Assembly (NCBI RefSeq): GCF_013112245.1
Contig: NZ_WVRN01000001.1
Coordinates: 3,414,501-3,478,500 of the forward strand
DNA: 64,000 nucleotides
From: Ruegeria sp. HKCCD4315
GTDB lineage: Bacteria > Pseudomonadota > Alphaproteobacteria > Rhodobacterales > Rhodobacteraceae
Direction of reading: 5' to 3'
The translations under genes were made by a program, and so were the position numbers. The notes under the pieces are model-generated. The model was not told where the DNA came from, did not search any database, and saw only the letters and a program-made list of their open reading frames with translations. Below are positions 27,124 to 35,864 of this stretch, one piece after another (the first letter of the stretch is position 1; each line of letters opens with the position of its first letter).

Positions 27124-27914
27124 AGCTTCATCTGCTGGACTTGCGCGCTCAGCCCTCCGTCCAGAACCCAAAGTTGACCGCTTGCATAGCGCGCCTCGTC
27201 CGAAGCCAGCCAATTCACCAGATTGGCGATATCATCCGGCGTGCCATAAGTGCGCATCGGGTGCACGTCACGCACGGCTTGCTGTAACTGGTCAATGGTC
27301 TTGCCGCCGCCACCCGAGCCATCGCCCGTGAAGAAGCTTTGCAACATGGGTGTGTCGACATAGCCGGGGCATATGGCATTCACGCGAATACCCTCCGGCC
27401 CGTGATCACACGCCATCGCACGCGTCAAGGCATGAACCGCACCTTTGGTCGCGCAATAGGCTGCAAGGCCGGGGTCCGCAATGAACCCATCGTAACTCCC
27501 GAAATTGATAATCGAGGCTGATGTTCCCGACGCGGCCCCTTTGCGCAACAGCGGCAACGCGTGTTTTGAGGTCAAAAACGTGCCCGTGACATTCACAGCG
27601 AAGGACAGGTTCCATTCCTCCAACGTGGTCTGTTCAATCGTCTTTTCAATCTCGATGCCAGCGGCGTTAACCAAAACATCCAATTGGCCAGCCTCGGCCC
27701 CAACCTGTTCCATCGCGGCTATTGCATCAGCTTCTTGCGTGACGTCCAGTTTCACAAAGATGCTGCCGTCGTCGTCATGGGCTGACAAGGATCCTTCGGG
27801 CGTCAGATCAGCCGCGTAAACCCGCGCGCCTTCGCGCAGAAAACGTGCCACGATCGCGCGCCCGATCCCGCCGCGCCCACCGGTTACAAGCGCTGTTTTG
27901 CCGACCAGCATCAT
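27120..27914 (-). CDS. Short-chain dehydrogenase/reductase (operon gene 3)
   Basis: A 264-residue SDR beginning MMLVGKTALVTGG at the ATGATG that overlaps the sulfatase stop codon; the longer open frame upstream lies entirely inside the sulfatase gene. It has the cofactor motif TGGRGGIGRA (11-20), NAAG (83-86), Ser140, Tyr153 and Lys157 (YCATK) and PGYVDTPML. Asp36 after the second strand (YAADLT) suggests NAD(H) preference. It may oxidise the alcohol released by the sulfatase; this is inference from gene order. Confidence 0.85.
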   Translation of the reverse strand: MMLVGKTALVTGGRGGIGRAIVARFLREGARVYAADLTPEGSLSAHDDDGSIFVKLDVTQEADAIAAMEQVGAEAGQLDVLVNAAGIEIEKTIEQTTLEEWNLSFAVNVTGTFLTSKHALPLLRKGAASGTSASIINFGSYDGFIADPGLAAYCATKGAVHALTRAMACDHGPEGIRVNAICPGYVDTPMLQSFFTGDGSGGGGKTIDQLQQAVRDVHPMRTYGTPDDIANLVNWLASDEARYASGQLWVLDGGLSAQVQQMKL

Positions 27915-29446
27915 TCTTTGGTCTCCTTCAATGGCGGATAGCGATAGCGAGTCGCTGCAACCGTCCAATCCATGTGATTGCGTACATATTCCTGCGTTGC
28001 GTCGCGCGGCGGGGTGTAATCCCAGGCCTCTCCGGCACCCGCCTCCATCGCGGCGTGCAAGGTGCGCCGGGACTTTTGCGTCGCAATGACATCCGCACGT
28101 AGGCTTTCGCTGTTCCAACGTCGCGCCACGTCTTCAGCAAACTGTGCGGACTGTTCAGCGTAAGCCGGGTCATCTGCCACATTCACCTTTTCCAACGGAT
28201 CCCTGAACAGGTCATAAAGCTGAGGTGGGTCCGGGTCGCAGTGAATATACTTCAACGGGCCGCGTCGGATCATGAATACCGGATAAGGCGTCATCTCGGC
28301 GCAATACTCACCGATGGCTTCATCCACAGGGTCAGATTCTCCGCGCGCAAGAGGCATCAAGGATCGGCCATCAATCGGTTCCCCGAAGATCGCGTCAGAA
28401 CCGCCGGCGATGTCCACGAATGTAGGCAGAAGATCGAGCAGGGAACAGGCGTTGGCAGCCCAGCCTTTGGCAACACCGGGACCCGCCATGATCAGCGGCA
28501 CTCGGGCCGAGTGTTCAAAGAAATTCATCTTGTACCACAACCCACGCTCACCCAGCATATCGCCGTGGTCTGCGGTGATGATGACGATGGTATTGTCTAA
28601 CGCACCGATGTCTTCCATGGCTTTGACCATCGCGCCGACCTTGCTGTCAAAGTAACTGACATTGGCCAGATAAGCGCGACGCGCGCGGCGGATTTCTTCC
28701 TCGGTCAGAGGGACATAGCTTGCCTCGATCCCATCCATAACTCGACGTGAAAACGGGTCTTGCTCCTCGGGCGTCAGTGTAAACTCCGGCATCGGGACGT
28801 CTGCGTCGGAATACAGGTTCCACCATTCCGGTTTGGCCACATAGGGGTCATGGGGATGAATGAAGCTGGCCACCATACAGAACGGAGCATTATCCCCAGC
28901 CGCCCGATCGCGGCCCCTGTCGATCAACCAGCGACGCGCGGCAAATTCGACCTCGTCGTCATAATCCGTCTGGAAGGTAGCGACTGCCTCGCCACTTTCC
29001 TTGACCGTTTGCATGTTGTGATACCATTTTTCGATCCGTTCATCCGGGGCTTCCCAGTCCGGGGTCCAGGCAAAGTCGGCGGGGTAAATGTCGGTTGTCA
29101 CACGGTCCTGAAACCCGTGTTTCTGATCCGGCCCAACAAAATGCATCTTGCCCGACAGGCAGGTCCGGTAGCCTAACGCCTTTAGGTAATGCGCAAAGGT
29201 CGGGACCGATGCGCGAAACTCGCTGGCGTTGTCATAAGCAGCGATCCGGCTGATCAGCTGCCCGGACATGAACGCAAATCGGGACGGCGCGCAGAGGGGT
29301 GAGTTGCAATAGGCCGCGTCAAATCGCATCCCGCGCGCGGCAAGCGCGTCGATGTTCGGGGTCTTGACCGTTGGATGGCCGTACGCGCCGCAAAAATGCG
29401 GCGCCAGTTGATCGGCCATAATCACAACGATGTTCGGCCGTGTCAC
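27911..29446 (-). CDS. Type I sulfatase, choline-sulfatase (BetC)-like
   Basis: A 511-residue alkaline-phosphatase-superfamily sulfatase. The metal site begins VIMADQL, the formylglycine signature is CAPSR (52-56, Cys52 to be converted to formylglycine), and SGKMHFVGPDQKHGF, TDIYPADF, SFIHPHDPYV and TADHGDMLGERGLWYKM match choline-O-sulfate sulfatase closely, as does the C-terminal extension. It should release sulfate from a small cationic sulfate ester such as choline-O-sulfate. There is no signal peptide, so it acts in the cytoplasm after uptake. No formylglycine-generating enzyme or transporter gene is present nearby. Confidence 0.85.
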   Translation of the reverse strand: MTRPNIVVIMADQLAPHFCGAYGHPTVKTPNIDALAARGMRFDAAYCNSPLCAPSRFAFMSGQLISRIAAYDNASEFRASVPTFAHYLKALGYRTCLSGKMHFVGPDQKHGFQDRVTTDIYPADFAWTPDWEAPDERIEKWYHNMQTVKESGEAVATFQTDYDDEVEFAARRWLIDRGRDRAAGDNAPFCMVASFIHPHDPYVAKPEWWNLYSDADVPMPEFTLTPEEQDPFSRRVMDGIEASYVPLTEEEIRRARRAYLANVSYFDSKVGAMVKAMEDIGALDNTIVIITADHGDMLGERGLWYKMNFFEHSARVPLIMAGPGVAKGWAANACSLLDLLPTFVDIAGGSDAIFGEPIDGRSLMPLARGESDPVDEAIGEYCAEMTPYPVFMIRRGPLKYIHCDPDPPQLYDLFRDPLEKVNVADDPAYAEQSAQFAEDVARRWNSESLRADVIATQKSRRTLHAAMEAGAGEAWDYTPPRDATQEYVRNHMDWTVAATRYRYPPLKETKE

Positions 29447-30594
29447 GGTGCGGCCTTTGCATATGCATCCAATACAAGCCCGTGGAAATGATGCACCGCA
29501 TGTTCTGATTTGCCCGAACCATTAGGATCATGCACGATCCGACCTTGCGTAAACGCCGGGGTGTTCATCCCGCGTTGAACGCTTTCGACAATGTCGATGT
29601 CTTCGCGTTGCAGAACCTCATCAAGATACCGGATTGCTTCCAGCTCGGCCTCATCAGGTTCCGGGGTTTCAAGGAAGAAATCATAGGTTTCGAGCGTTCG
29701 GTCAGGACCTATCGGGATGATATTCAGCACGATCATCGAAGACCGCCCCGGGTAGCGCATCAGACATGTCGTGGGCCACAACCACCAAACTGCATGGGTT
29801 CGTACTGTGGCATTGGACACGTCATAAGCGGTGTTGGCACCCTTACCCGCCTCGGCCATATGGCTGGAGTAGATGCCGTATGTAGTCACCTTGTAGGTGT
29901 CCATATCGACCAGATCACAGAAATCCTTGTGCGCTGTCGGGCAGTGATAGCATTCAAGGAAGTTGTCGACGACGTTCTTCCAGTTCGACTTGATGTCATA
30001 GGTCAGGCGGTGACCAAATGTCAGTTGCTCGATATCCGGTGCCCAGTGGCGGATTTCGGTTTCCAGATTCCCGGAAACTTCGCGCAAAGGTGCTGCGTTA
30101 GGGTTTAAGTTGACGTAAATAAACCCCGCAAACTCTTCGACCTGTACTTGGTCCAGGCAGATATCCGATGTTTTAAAATTAACCAGGTTCTCAGTCTCGG
30201 GCGCACGCACCAATTGGCCGTCCAGTTTGTAAACCCATGCGTGATACGGGCACATGATGCGTGTGGTTTCGCCCTCGCCCGACAGCAAATGATGGGCGCG
30301 GTGTTTGCAGACATTATAGAACGCACGCAGTGTGCCCTCGCGGTCGCGCACGACAGCAATCGGACGTCCGGCGATTTCGACGGTTGTGTATGACCCCGGA
30401 GCGCGCAGCTTTTCAACGTGGCACACCCATTGCCAGGTCTTGGCTAGCACTTCGTTTTGATCGACCTGATACCAGGACGGATCGACATAGGCTTCGGCCT
30501 TCAGGGAACTGGTATTGAAAGGATCGGTGCTAAAACCATCGGAAATCCGCTCGAACTGGGTTTTGGACGGCAGCTGGCTCATGGGTGGCTCCAC
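29443..30594 (-). CDS. Rieske non-heme iron oxygenase, quaternary-ammonium type
   Basis: A 383-residue oxygenase alpha subunit. The Rieske cluster ligands are C96-K-H98 (NVCKHRAHH) and C115-x2-H118 (CPYHAW). The mononuclear iron site has His217 and His222 in NFLECYHCPTAH, with Glu214 at the position that bridges electron transfer. A Glu here, plus the C-terminal EDIDIVESVQRGM, is as I recall for carnitine oxygenase CntA and glycine-betaine demethylase GbcA. It should remove or oxidise a methylated amine. The required reductase is not encoded nearby. It is the first gene of the operon; an internal ATG at 30582 is an alternative start. Confidence 0.85.
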   Translation of the reverse strand: MEPPMSQLPSKTQFERISDGFSTDPFNTSSLKAEAYVDPSWYQVDQNEVLAKTWQWVCHVEKLRAPGSYTTVEIAGRPIAVVRDREGTLRAFYNVCKHRAHHLLSGEGETTRIMCPYHAWVYKLDGQLVRAPETENLVNFKTSDICLDQVQVEEFAGFIYVNLNPNAAPLREVSGNLETEIRHWAPDIEQLTFGHRLTYDIKSNWKNVVDNFLECYHCPTAHKDFCDLVDMDTYKVTTYGIYSSHMAEAGKGANTAYDVSNATVRTHAVWWLWPTTCLMRYPGRSSMIVLNIIPIGPDRTLETYDFFLETPEPDEAELEAIRYLDEVLQREDIDIVESVQRGMNTPAFTQGRIVHDPNGSGKSEHAVHHFHGLVLDAYAKAAP

Positions 30595-30722
30595 AGCTCA
30601 GGGACAGGCTTTGCCCCAATGATTGACGTGTGGCGCGTATGATCTTCTGAGTCTTTGCTCGTTACTTAACTTTTTCCGCCCTATTGTTTTCTATTTTGGC
30701 CAAATTGGTGATTCCGAAGGTA

Positions 30723-31739
30723 TCAATCTTTGGGCTTGCGATGCATTGGCCAGGCGCGGAATTCGAATGGAACCCTGCCCTCGACCCGGTCGCGCGTCGG
30801 GGGCAGGCCAAATCTTTCTTTATAAGCCCGGCTGAAATGCACGGGGCTGGAAAAACCCGACGCCAGGGCGACCTCTGCAATGGGAAGCTCGGTCTGCGTG
30901 ACCAGGCCACGCGCCCGATCCAAGCGAATGTCACGATAGTAAAGCGCGGGCGTTTTCTTGATGTAGGTCGCGAACAGCCGATCCAGTTGGCGATGAGAGA
31001 TTCCCGCGCGCTTGCAAATCTGGGGAACGGGAATCGGTTCCTCAAGATTGGCCTCCATCACCTGAATCGCCGTTTTAAGCTTGGCAGGCACTGTCGTTCC
31101 CAAAGGCTCGGTTCTTTGGGGCTGTTGTTGTTCGGCAGGGCCGCGCAAACGGTCGTGAAACACGTATCTGGCTGCAGCGTTGGCAAGCGCGCTGCCATGT
31201 ATCCCCTGAAGGATTTGCAACCCAAAGTCAGTTGCTGCAGACCCACCGCAACACGTAAGCCGATTGCCGTCCATAACATAGAGATTCTCAACAACCTCTA
31301 CCTCTGGATAAAGCTCCTGCAAGGCATCGATATGCTCATAATGAACGGTGGCGCGCCGTCCGCTCAACAACCCGGCCTGCGCCAGTATGAAGGCGCCCGT
31401 ATCCAAAGCGCCCAAAGTCGCGCCGCTGCGCGCAAGTTGGCGCAAAGCTGTTCCCAGTTTGGACGTCAGGTGCCGTTCCGGTGTCCAACTGGAAGATACA
31501 ATGACAATGTCGGCCTCGGTGAACGAAAGCGCGTCAAGCGATTGAGTTTCGATGCCAGCACCGTTGCTGGACACACAGAAACCACCTGCTTCTGACACGA
31601 AGTCCCATTTGAAATAAGGCTTTCCATCCAGATAGTTGGCGGCGCGAAACGGATCTATGAACGCCATGGTGGCCGCCATATTGAAGCTGGGCGCAACTAT
31701 GACCAGCACGCGCGTCGAAACCTGCATCTCCTGTGTCAT
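30723..31739 (-). CDS. GATase1-like/AraC-family transcriptional regulator (GlxA/CdhR/GbdR type)
   Basis: About 338 residues from MTQEMQVSTRVLV; AGGA lies seven bases upstream of this ATG, whereas the longer frame to 31856 lacks one. The N-terminal half (about 8-190) is a DJ-1/PfpI-like ligand-sensing domain, and the C-terminal ~90 residues are two AraC helix-turn-helix units (VPQICKRAGISHRQLDRLF and IAEVALASGFSSPVHFSRAY). In Pseudomonas this architecture controls carnitine, betaine and sarcosine catabolism. It lies 129-141 bases upstream of the Rieske gene in the same direction, so it is the likely activator of the operon. Confidence 0.88.
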   Translation of the reverse strand: MTQEMQVSTRVLVIVAPSFNMAATMAFIDPFRAANYLDGKPYFKWDFVSEAGGFCVSSNGAGIETQSLDALSFTEADIVIVSSSWTPERHLTSKLGTALRQLARSGATLGALDTGAFILAQAGLLSGRRATVHYEHIDALQELYPEVEVVENLYVMDGNRLTCCGGSAATDFGLQILQGIHGSALANAAARYVFHDRLRGPAEQQQPQRTEPLGTTVPAKLKTAIQVMEANLEEPIPVPQICKRAGISHRQLDRLFATYIKKTPALYYRDIRLDRARGLVTQTELPIAEVALASGFSSPVHFSRAYKERFGLPPTRDRVEGRVPFEFRAWPMHRKPKD

Positions 31740-31920
31740 CGATCCTGAATCCAACCTTGCATCACCACATCTCAGAAAAGGTCTTTTGACTGCGATACAC
31801 AAGGTTTCTTCGGACTTGGCTGAATTTGATAAACTCGCCTCACCAGCGCGTGACATGGGATGTCAGGCAATTGCATGTTGATCCAAGTCGGGTCACCTTG
31901 GTCGTGAAAGGAGACCTGAC

Positions 31921-32592
31921 ATGACACGGACTGCTTACCTCGACACGCTAAAACCAGCCCTTCTGTTCACGCTGATCGCACTGGCGGCGATGTTGCGCGC
32001 TTTGCCCGCGCCGGCGGCAGGAACAGAAACTCTGACAGTAGCCGGAGGATGTTTCTGGTGCGTTGAATCTGATTTTGAGTCTGTCCCCGGCGTCATCGAG
32101 GCTGTTTCAGGCTATACCGGCGGCAAATCAGCAAATCCCACCTATGATCAGGTCTCAAAAGGAGGAACCGGCCATTATGAGGCGGTTCAGATCACGTTCA
32201 ATCCAGCTCAAGTCTCACGTGAAACGCTTCTGAACATGTTCTTCCGCTCGGTCGACCCCACAGATGCCGGGGGTCAATTCTGCGATCGCGGTGATAGCTA
32301 CCGCACTGCAATATTCGTCTCTAACACAGGGGAAAAAGCTTTGGCCGAGAAGGCAAAAGCAGATGCGCAGCGGGCCTTGGGCCAGACAGTGGTAACACCA
32401 ATCCTCAGCGAAGGAACTTTTTACCCAGCCGAGGCGTATCATCAGGATTACTACAAGGGGAACAAACTGATCTTCACCCGCTTTGGGCCCAAGCGACAGC
32501 ACAGTGCGTACAAAGCTTACCGCAAAGCCTGCGGCCGTGACGCACGCGTCAAACAGCTTTGGGGTTCTGACGCGCCGTTTGTCGGATCTTAG
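31921..32592 (+). CDS. msrA: Peptide methionine sulfoxide reductase MsrA, exported form
   Basis: A 223-residue MsrA that repairs S-methionine sulfoxide in proteins. The catalytic motif is GCFWCVE (Cys44 nucleophile, 43-49), followed by GYTGG and the GHYEAVQI block. The first ~33 residues (LLFTLIALAAML...LPAPAAG) look like a signal peptide, placing the enzyme in the periplasm. A strong AAAGGAGA ribosome site precedes the ATG. It is divergent from the catabolic regulator, and its stop overlaps the opposing ribokinase stop by four bases. Confidence 0.92.
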   Translation: MTRTAYLDTLKPALLFTLIALAAMLRALPAPAAGTETLTVAGGCFWCVESDFESVPGVIEAVSGYTGGKSANPTYDQVSKGGTGHYEAVQITFNPAQVSRETLLNMFFRSVDPTDAGGQFCDRGDSYRTAIFVSNTGEKALAEKAKADAQRALGQTVVTPILSEGTFYPAEAYHQDYYKGNKLIFTRFGPKRQHSAYKAYRKACGRDARVKQLWGSDAPFVGS

Positions 32593-33461
32593 TCAAAGGA
32601 CGCGTCGCGCACCTCTTTTAAATCGGGGATAACATCAGCCGTTCCGTGCCGCGTGACCATCAGGGCCGCGGCGCGGTTTGCTTGCAGAATAGCCTGTTCC
32701 ATCGGCATCCCACGATCCATGCCTGCCAGTACATAGCCGGTGAACGTATCGCCCGCCCCCGTGGTGTCGACGGCCCGCACCTTTTGCGCTTCGAACTCGA
32801 CCGGATCACTGCCATTCTGCAAATACCGCGCGCCTTTTGAACCCAGCGTGACAATCACGTGCCGCACTGGCAGGTCAGCGGCATTTAACCCGGTTTCCTG
32901 ACGTAGCTGGTCAGCCTCGACCTCGTTGAGGATCAGAAAATCCAGATAAGGCAGAACCGCCTTTACCGCCTGGGCCTGAAACGGAGCAGCGGCATAGCAC
33001 ACGGTCAATCCCATCCGGTGCCCCAACTGCGCGGCTTCAACCTGTGCGTTGGTTTCATTCTGCAGGATCAGCAGGTCACCCGTGCTTGCCGACGACAGAG
33101 CTTGTCCCAGATCGCTGACCTCTAACGCATGATTGGCACCGGGATACAGGATGATCAGGTTTTCGCCCTCAGCATCCACGGCAATAATCGCGTGCCCGGT
33201 TGGTACATCTGCCTCTGAAATATAACGCGTATCCACGCCATATTCAGTCAATCGGTCTTTCGCCCAGCGCCCATCATGGCCGACAGCGCCAATATGGCTG
33301 ACACGCGCACCCGCCCGTGCCGCTGCAACCGACATATTGGCCCCCTTGCCGCCCAGAAACCGGTCCAGTCCAAGGGCGGCCAGAGTTTCCCCCGGCGCAG
33401 GCAAATGCGGCAGGTCATAAACCATATCCGCGTTGATCGAGCCGAGGTTCCAGATCGTCAT
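32589..33461 (-). CDS. rbsK: Ribokinase (PfkB family)
   Basis: A 290-residue PfkB-family sugar kinase phosphorylating ribose or a similar sugar with ATP. The N-terminal GSINADMVYDLPHLPAPGET and GGKGANMSVAAARAGA motifs and the C-terminal DTTGAGDTFTGY, containing the catalytic Asp and anion hole, are typical of ribokinase. Four bases separate it from maeB upstream, so it may be cotranscribed. No ribose transporter is adjacent, and another PfkB substrate is possible. Confidence 0.82.
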   Translation of the reverse strand: MTIWNLGSINADMVYDLPHLPAPGETLAALGLDRFLGGKGANMSVAAARAGARVSHIGAVGHDGRWAKDRLTEYGVDTRYISEADVPTGHAIIAVDAEGENLIILYPGANHALEVSDLGQALSSASTGDLLILQNETNAQVEAAQLGHRMGLTVCYAAAPFQAQAVKAVLPYLDFLILNEVEADQLRQETGLNAADLPVRHVIVTLGSKGARYLQNGSDPVEFEAQKVRAVDTTGAGDTFTGYVLAGMDRGMPMEQAILQANRAAALMVTRHGTADVIPDLKEVRDASFD

Positions 33462-33464
33462 GAC

Positions 33465-35720
33465 TTATCCAATATCGCATGAGGCCAGAATGGCCATGTT
33501 GAGAATGTCATTCGCAGTCGAGACGGTGGAACAGATCTGAATTGGCTTATCCACGCCCGACAGGATCGGGCCAATCACGGTCGCGCCACCCATTTCCTGC
33601 ATCAGCTTGGTTGAGATCGAGGCTGAGTGCCGCGCCGGAACGATCAAGATGTTCGCCGGACCTGTCAGACGCTGGAAAGGATAAGCTGCTTGCTGATCCA
33701 CGTTCAGGGCCACATCAACCGTCATTTCGCCTTCATACTCGAAATCCACGCCGCGCTGGTCCAACACTGCGGGCGCGCGGTGCATCTTTTCGGCGCGTTC
33801 CGAGACCGGGTAACCAAAGGTCGAGAAACTGACAAACGCAACCCGTGGCTCCAGACCCATGTGTCGGGCGACGGCTGCGGAACGCTCGGCGATATTGGCC
33901 AGATCGTTTTCGTCCGGCCATTCATGCACTAGGGTGTCCCCAATCAAGACAATCCGACCTTTATGCAAGAGGGCCGTCACACCAGCAGCCCCGTGCGCAG
34001 CATCGGCATCAAAGACGTGGTTGATCCGGTCCAGCACGTGGGCCGACTTACGCGTCGCGCCCGTGACCAGCCCATCCCCGTGACCATGTGCCAGCATCAA
34101 CGAAGAAAACACATGCCGATCCCGTGCGGCAAGACGGTGAATGTCCTTGCGGTCAAAACCCTTACGCTGCAGGCGCTCATAGAGGAAATTGGAATAGGTT
34201 TCGAGATGGCTGGTATTTGCGGCGTTCACAACCTCGATTTCTCGTACCGCATCCCCAAGACCTGTGGCTTCCAGCTTGTCTTTGACGTCATCTGCCCGAC
34301 CGACCACAAGCGCTTTACCAAAGCCTGAACGCTGATACATGACCGCAGCGCGCAGCACCCGTGGATCGTCGCCCTCGGCAAAGATCATCCGGCTTTGGGC
34401 CTGACGCGCACGGGCGTTCAAACCGCGCAGGATGCTCGCGGTCGGATCCATGCGAGATTTCAGGCTTAGTTCATACGCGTCCATATCAATGATCGGACGC
34501 CGCGCTGCACCAGTATCCATTCCGGCCTTGGCAACGGCTGGTGGAATACGGTGGATCAGCCGCGGGTCAAACGGTGTCGGGATGATATAATCGCGCCCGA
34601 ACGTCAGAGATTTGCCATAGGCCATGGCGACCTCATCCGGTACATCCTCGCGCGCCAGATTGGCGAGCGCATGGGCGCAGGCAATCTTCATCTCGTCATT
34701 GATGGCACGGGCATGGATGTCCAAAGCGCCACGAAACAGATAGGGGAAGCCAAGCACGTTGTTGACCTGATTGGGGTAATCGCTGCGCCCGGTGGCAACG
34801 ATAGCATCCACGCGAACCTCGTGCGCTTCTTCCGGCGTGATCTCGGGGTCAGGGTTCGCCATCGCGAAAATCACCGGGTTGTCCGCCATGCTGGCGACCA
34901 TTTCTTGTGTGACCGCGCCTTTGACCGACACGCCAAGAAACACATCCGCGTCCTTCATCGCATCTTCCAGCGTACGCAAATCCGTGGTGATGGCGTGGGC
35001 GGACTTCCACTGGTTCATACCTTCGGTCCGGCCCTGATAAATAACGCCTTTGGTGTCACAGACGATGCAATTCTCGTGCCGTGCGCCCATCGCTTTCAGC
35101 AACTCGATACAAGCGATCCCTGCCGCGCCCGCACCGTTCAGGACAATCTTTACATCCTCGATCTTCTTGCCCGAGATGTGCAGCGCATTCAGCAAACCCG
35201 CAGCACAAATCACGGCCGTGCCATGCTGGTCATCATGGAAGACAGGGATATCCATCTCTTCCTTCAGGCGCTGCTCGATGATGAAACATTCGGGCGCTTT
35301 GATGTCTTCCAGATTGATGCCACCAAAAGTCGGTCCCATCAGACGCACCGCACGGCAGAACTCATCCGGGTCTTCGGTGTCCAGCTCGATGTCGATCGAG
35401 TTCACATCAGCGAACCGCTTGAACAGAACGGATTTCCCTTCCATCACCGGTTTTGAGCCCAGCGCGCCAAGGTTTCCCAGACCAAGTACCGCCGTCCCGT
35501 TCGAGATCACAGCCACCAGATTGCCCTTGTTGGTATAGTCATAAGCAGTCTCAGGCGCTTCGGCGATGGCTTCACAGGGAACAGCCACACCGGGGCTGTA
35601 AGCCAGTGACAGGTCTCGCTGCGTGGTCATGGGAACAGTGGCTTGCACTTCCCATTTGCCGGGGGTGGGGTCCAGGTGAAAGGCCAGCGCCTCTTCTTTG
35701 GTGATCTTCGCTTTGGGCAT
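33465..35720 (-). CDS. maeB: NADP-dependent malic enzyme, MaeB type with phosphotransacetylase-like domain
   Basis: About 751 residues from MPKAKITKEEALAFHLDPTPGKWEV. The N-terminal ~430 residues form the malic enzyme (YSPGVAVPCEAI, VFHDDQHGTAVI, NGAGAAGIAC) that decarboxylates malate to pyruvate. The C-terminal ~320 residues form a phosphotransacetylase-like domain that is usually regulatory (acetyl-CoA sensing) in MaeB. The open frame continues to 36068, but that part lies opposite mutS and has no family similarity. It supplies pyruvate and NADPH during growth on organic acids. It is divergent from mutS. Confidence 0.92.
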   Translation of the reverse strand: MPKAKITKEEALAFHLDPTPGKWEVQATVPMTTQRDLSLAYSPGVAVPCEAIAEAPETAYDYTNKGNLVAVISNGTAVLGLGNLGALGSKPVMEGKSVLFKRFADVNSIDIELDTEDPDEFCRAVRLMGPTFGGINLEDIKAPECFIIEQRLKEEMDIPVFHDDQHGTAVICAAGLLNALHISGKKIEDVKIVLNGAGAAGIACIELLKAMGARHENCIVCDTKGVIYQGRTEGMNQWKSAHAITTDLRTLEDAMKDADVFLGVSVKGAVTQEMVASMADNPVIFAMANPDPEITPEEAHEVRVDAIVATGRSDYPNQVNNVLGFPYLFRGALDIHARAINDEMKIACAHALANLAREDVPDEVAMAYGKSLTFGRDYIIPTPFDPRLIHRIPPAVAKAGMDTGAARRPIIDMDAYELSLKSRMDPTASILRGLNARARQAQSRMIFAEGDDPRVLRAAVMYQRSGFGKALVVGRADDVKDKLEATGLGDAVREIEVVNAANTSHLETYSNFLYERLQRKGFDRKDIHRLAARDRHVFSSLMLAHGHGDGLVTGATRKSAHVLDRINHVFDADAAHGAAGVTALLHKGRIVLIGDTLVHEWPDENDLANIAERSAAVARHMGLEPRVAFVSFSTFGYPVSERAEKMHRAPAVLDQRGVDFEYEGEMTVDVALNVDQQAAYPFQRLTGPANILIVPARHSASISTKLMQEMGGATVIGPILSGVDKPIQICSTVSTANDILNMAILASCDIG

Positions 35721-35864
35721 CGGAAATGTCGTTTCTTTGCATCTGTTGGGCTGTTGCCTCATAGCGCAGGCAGGGGCGCGCCTCAACGACAATACGTTTT
35801 CGCCTTTCGTCGCAGGGGCCGGGTTTGTAAGGTCACGCCCGGAAACGCCAAAAGGGGGCCACCT

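Noticed and set aside
32212..32227. parS-like sequence (TCTCACGTGAAACG) inside msrA
   Set aside because: It has about three mismatches to the 16-mer over the full palindrome and lies 13 kb from the perfect sites; one half-site is expected by chance.
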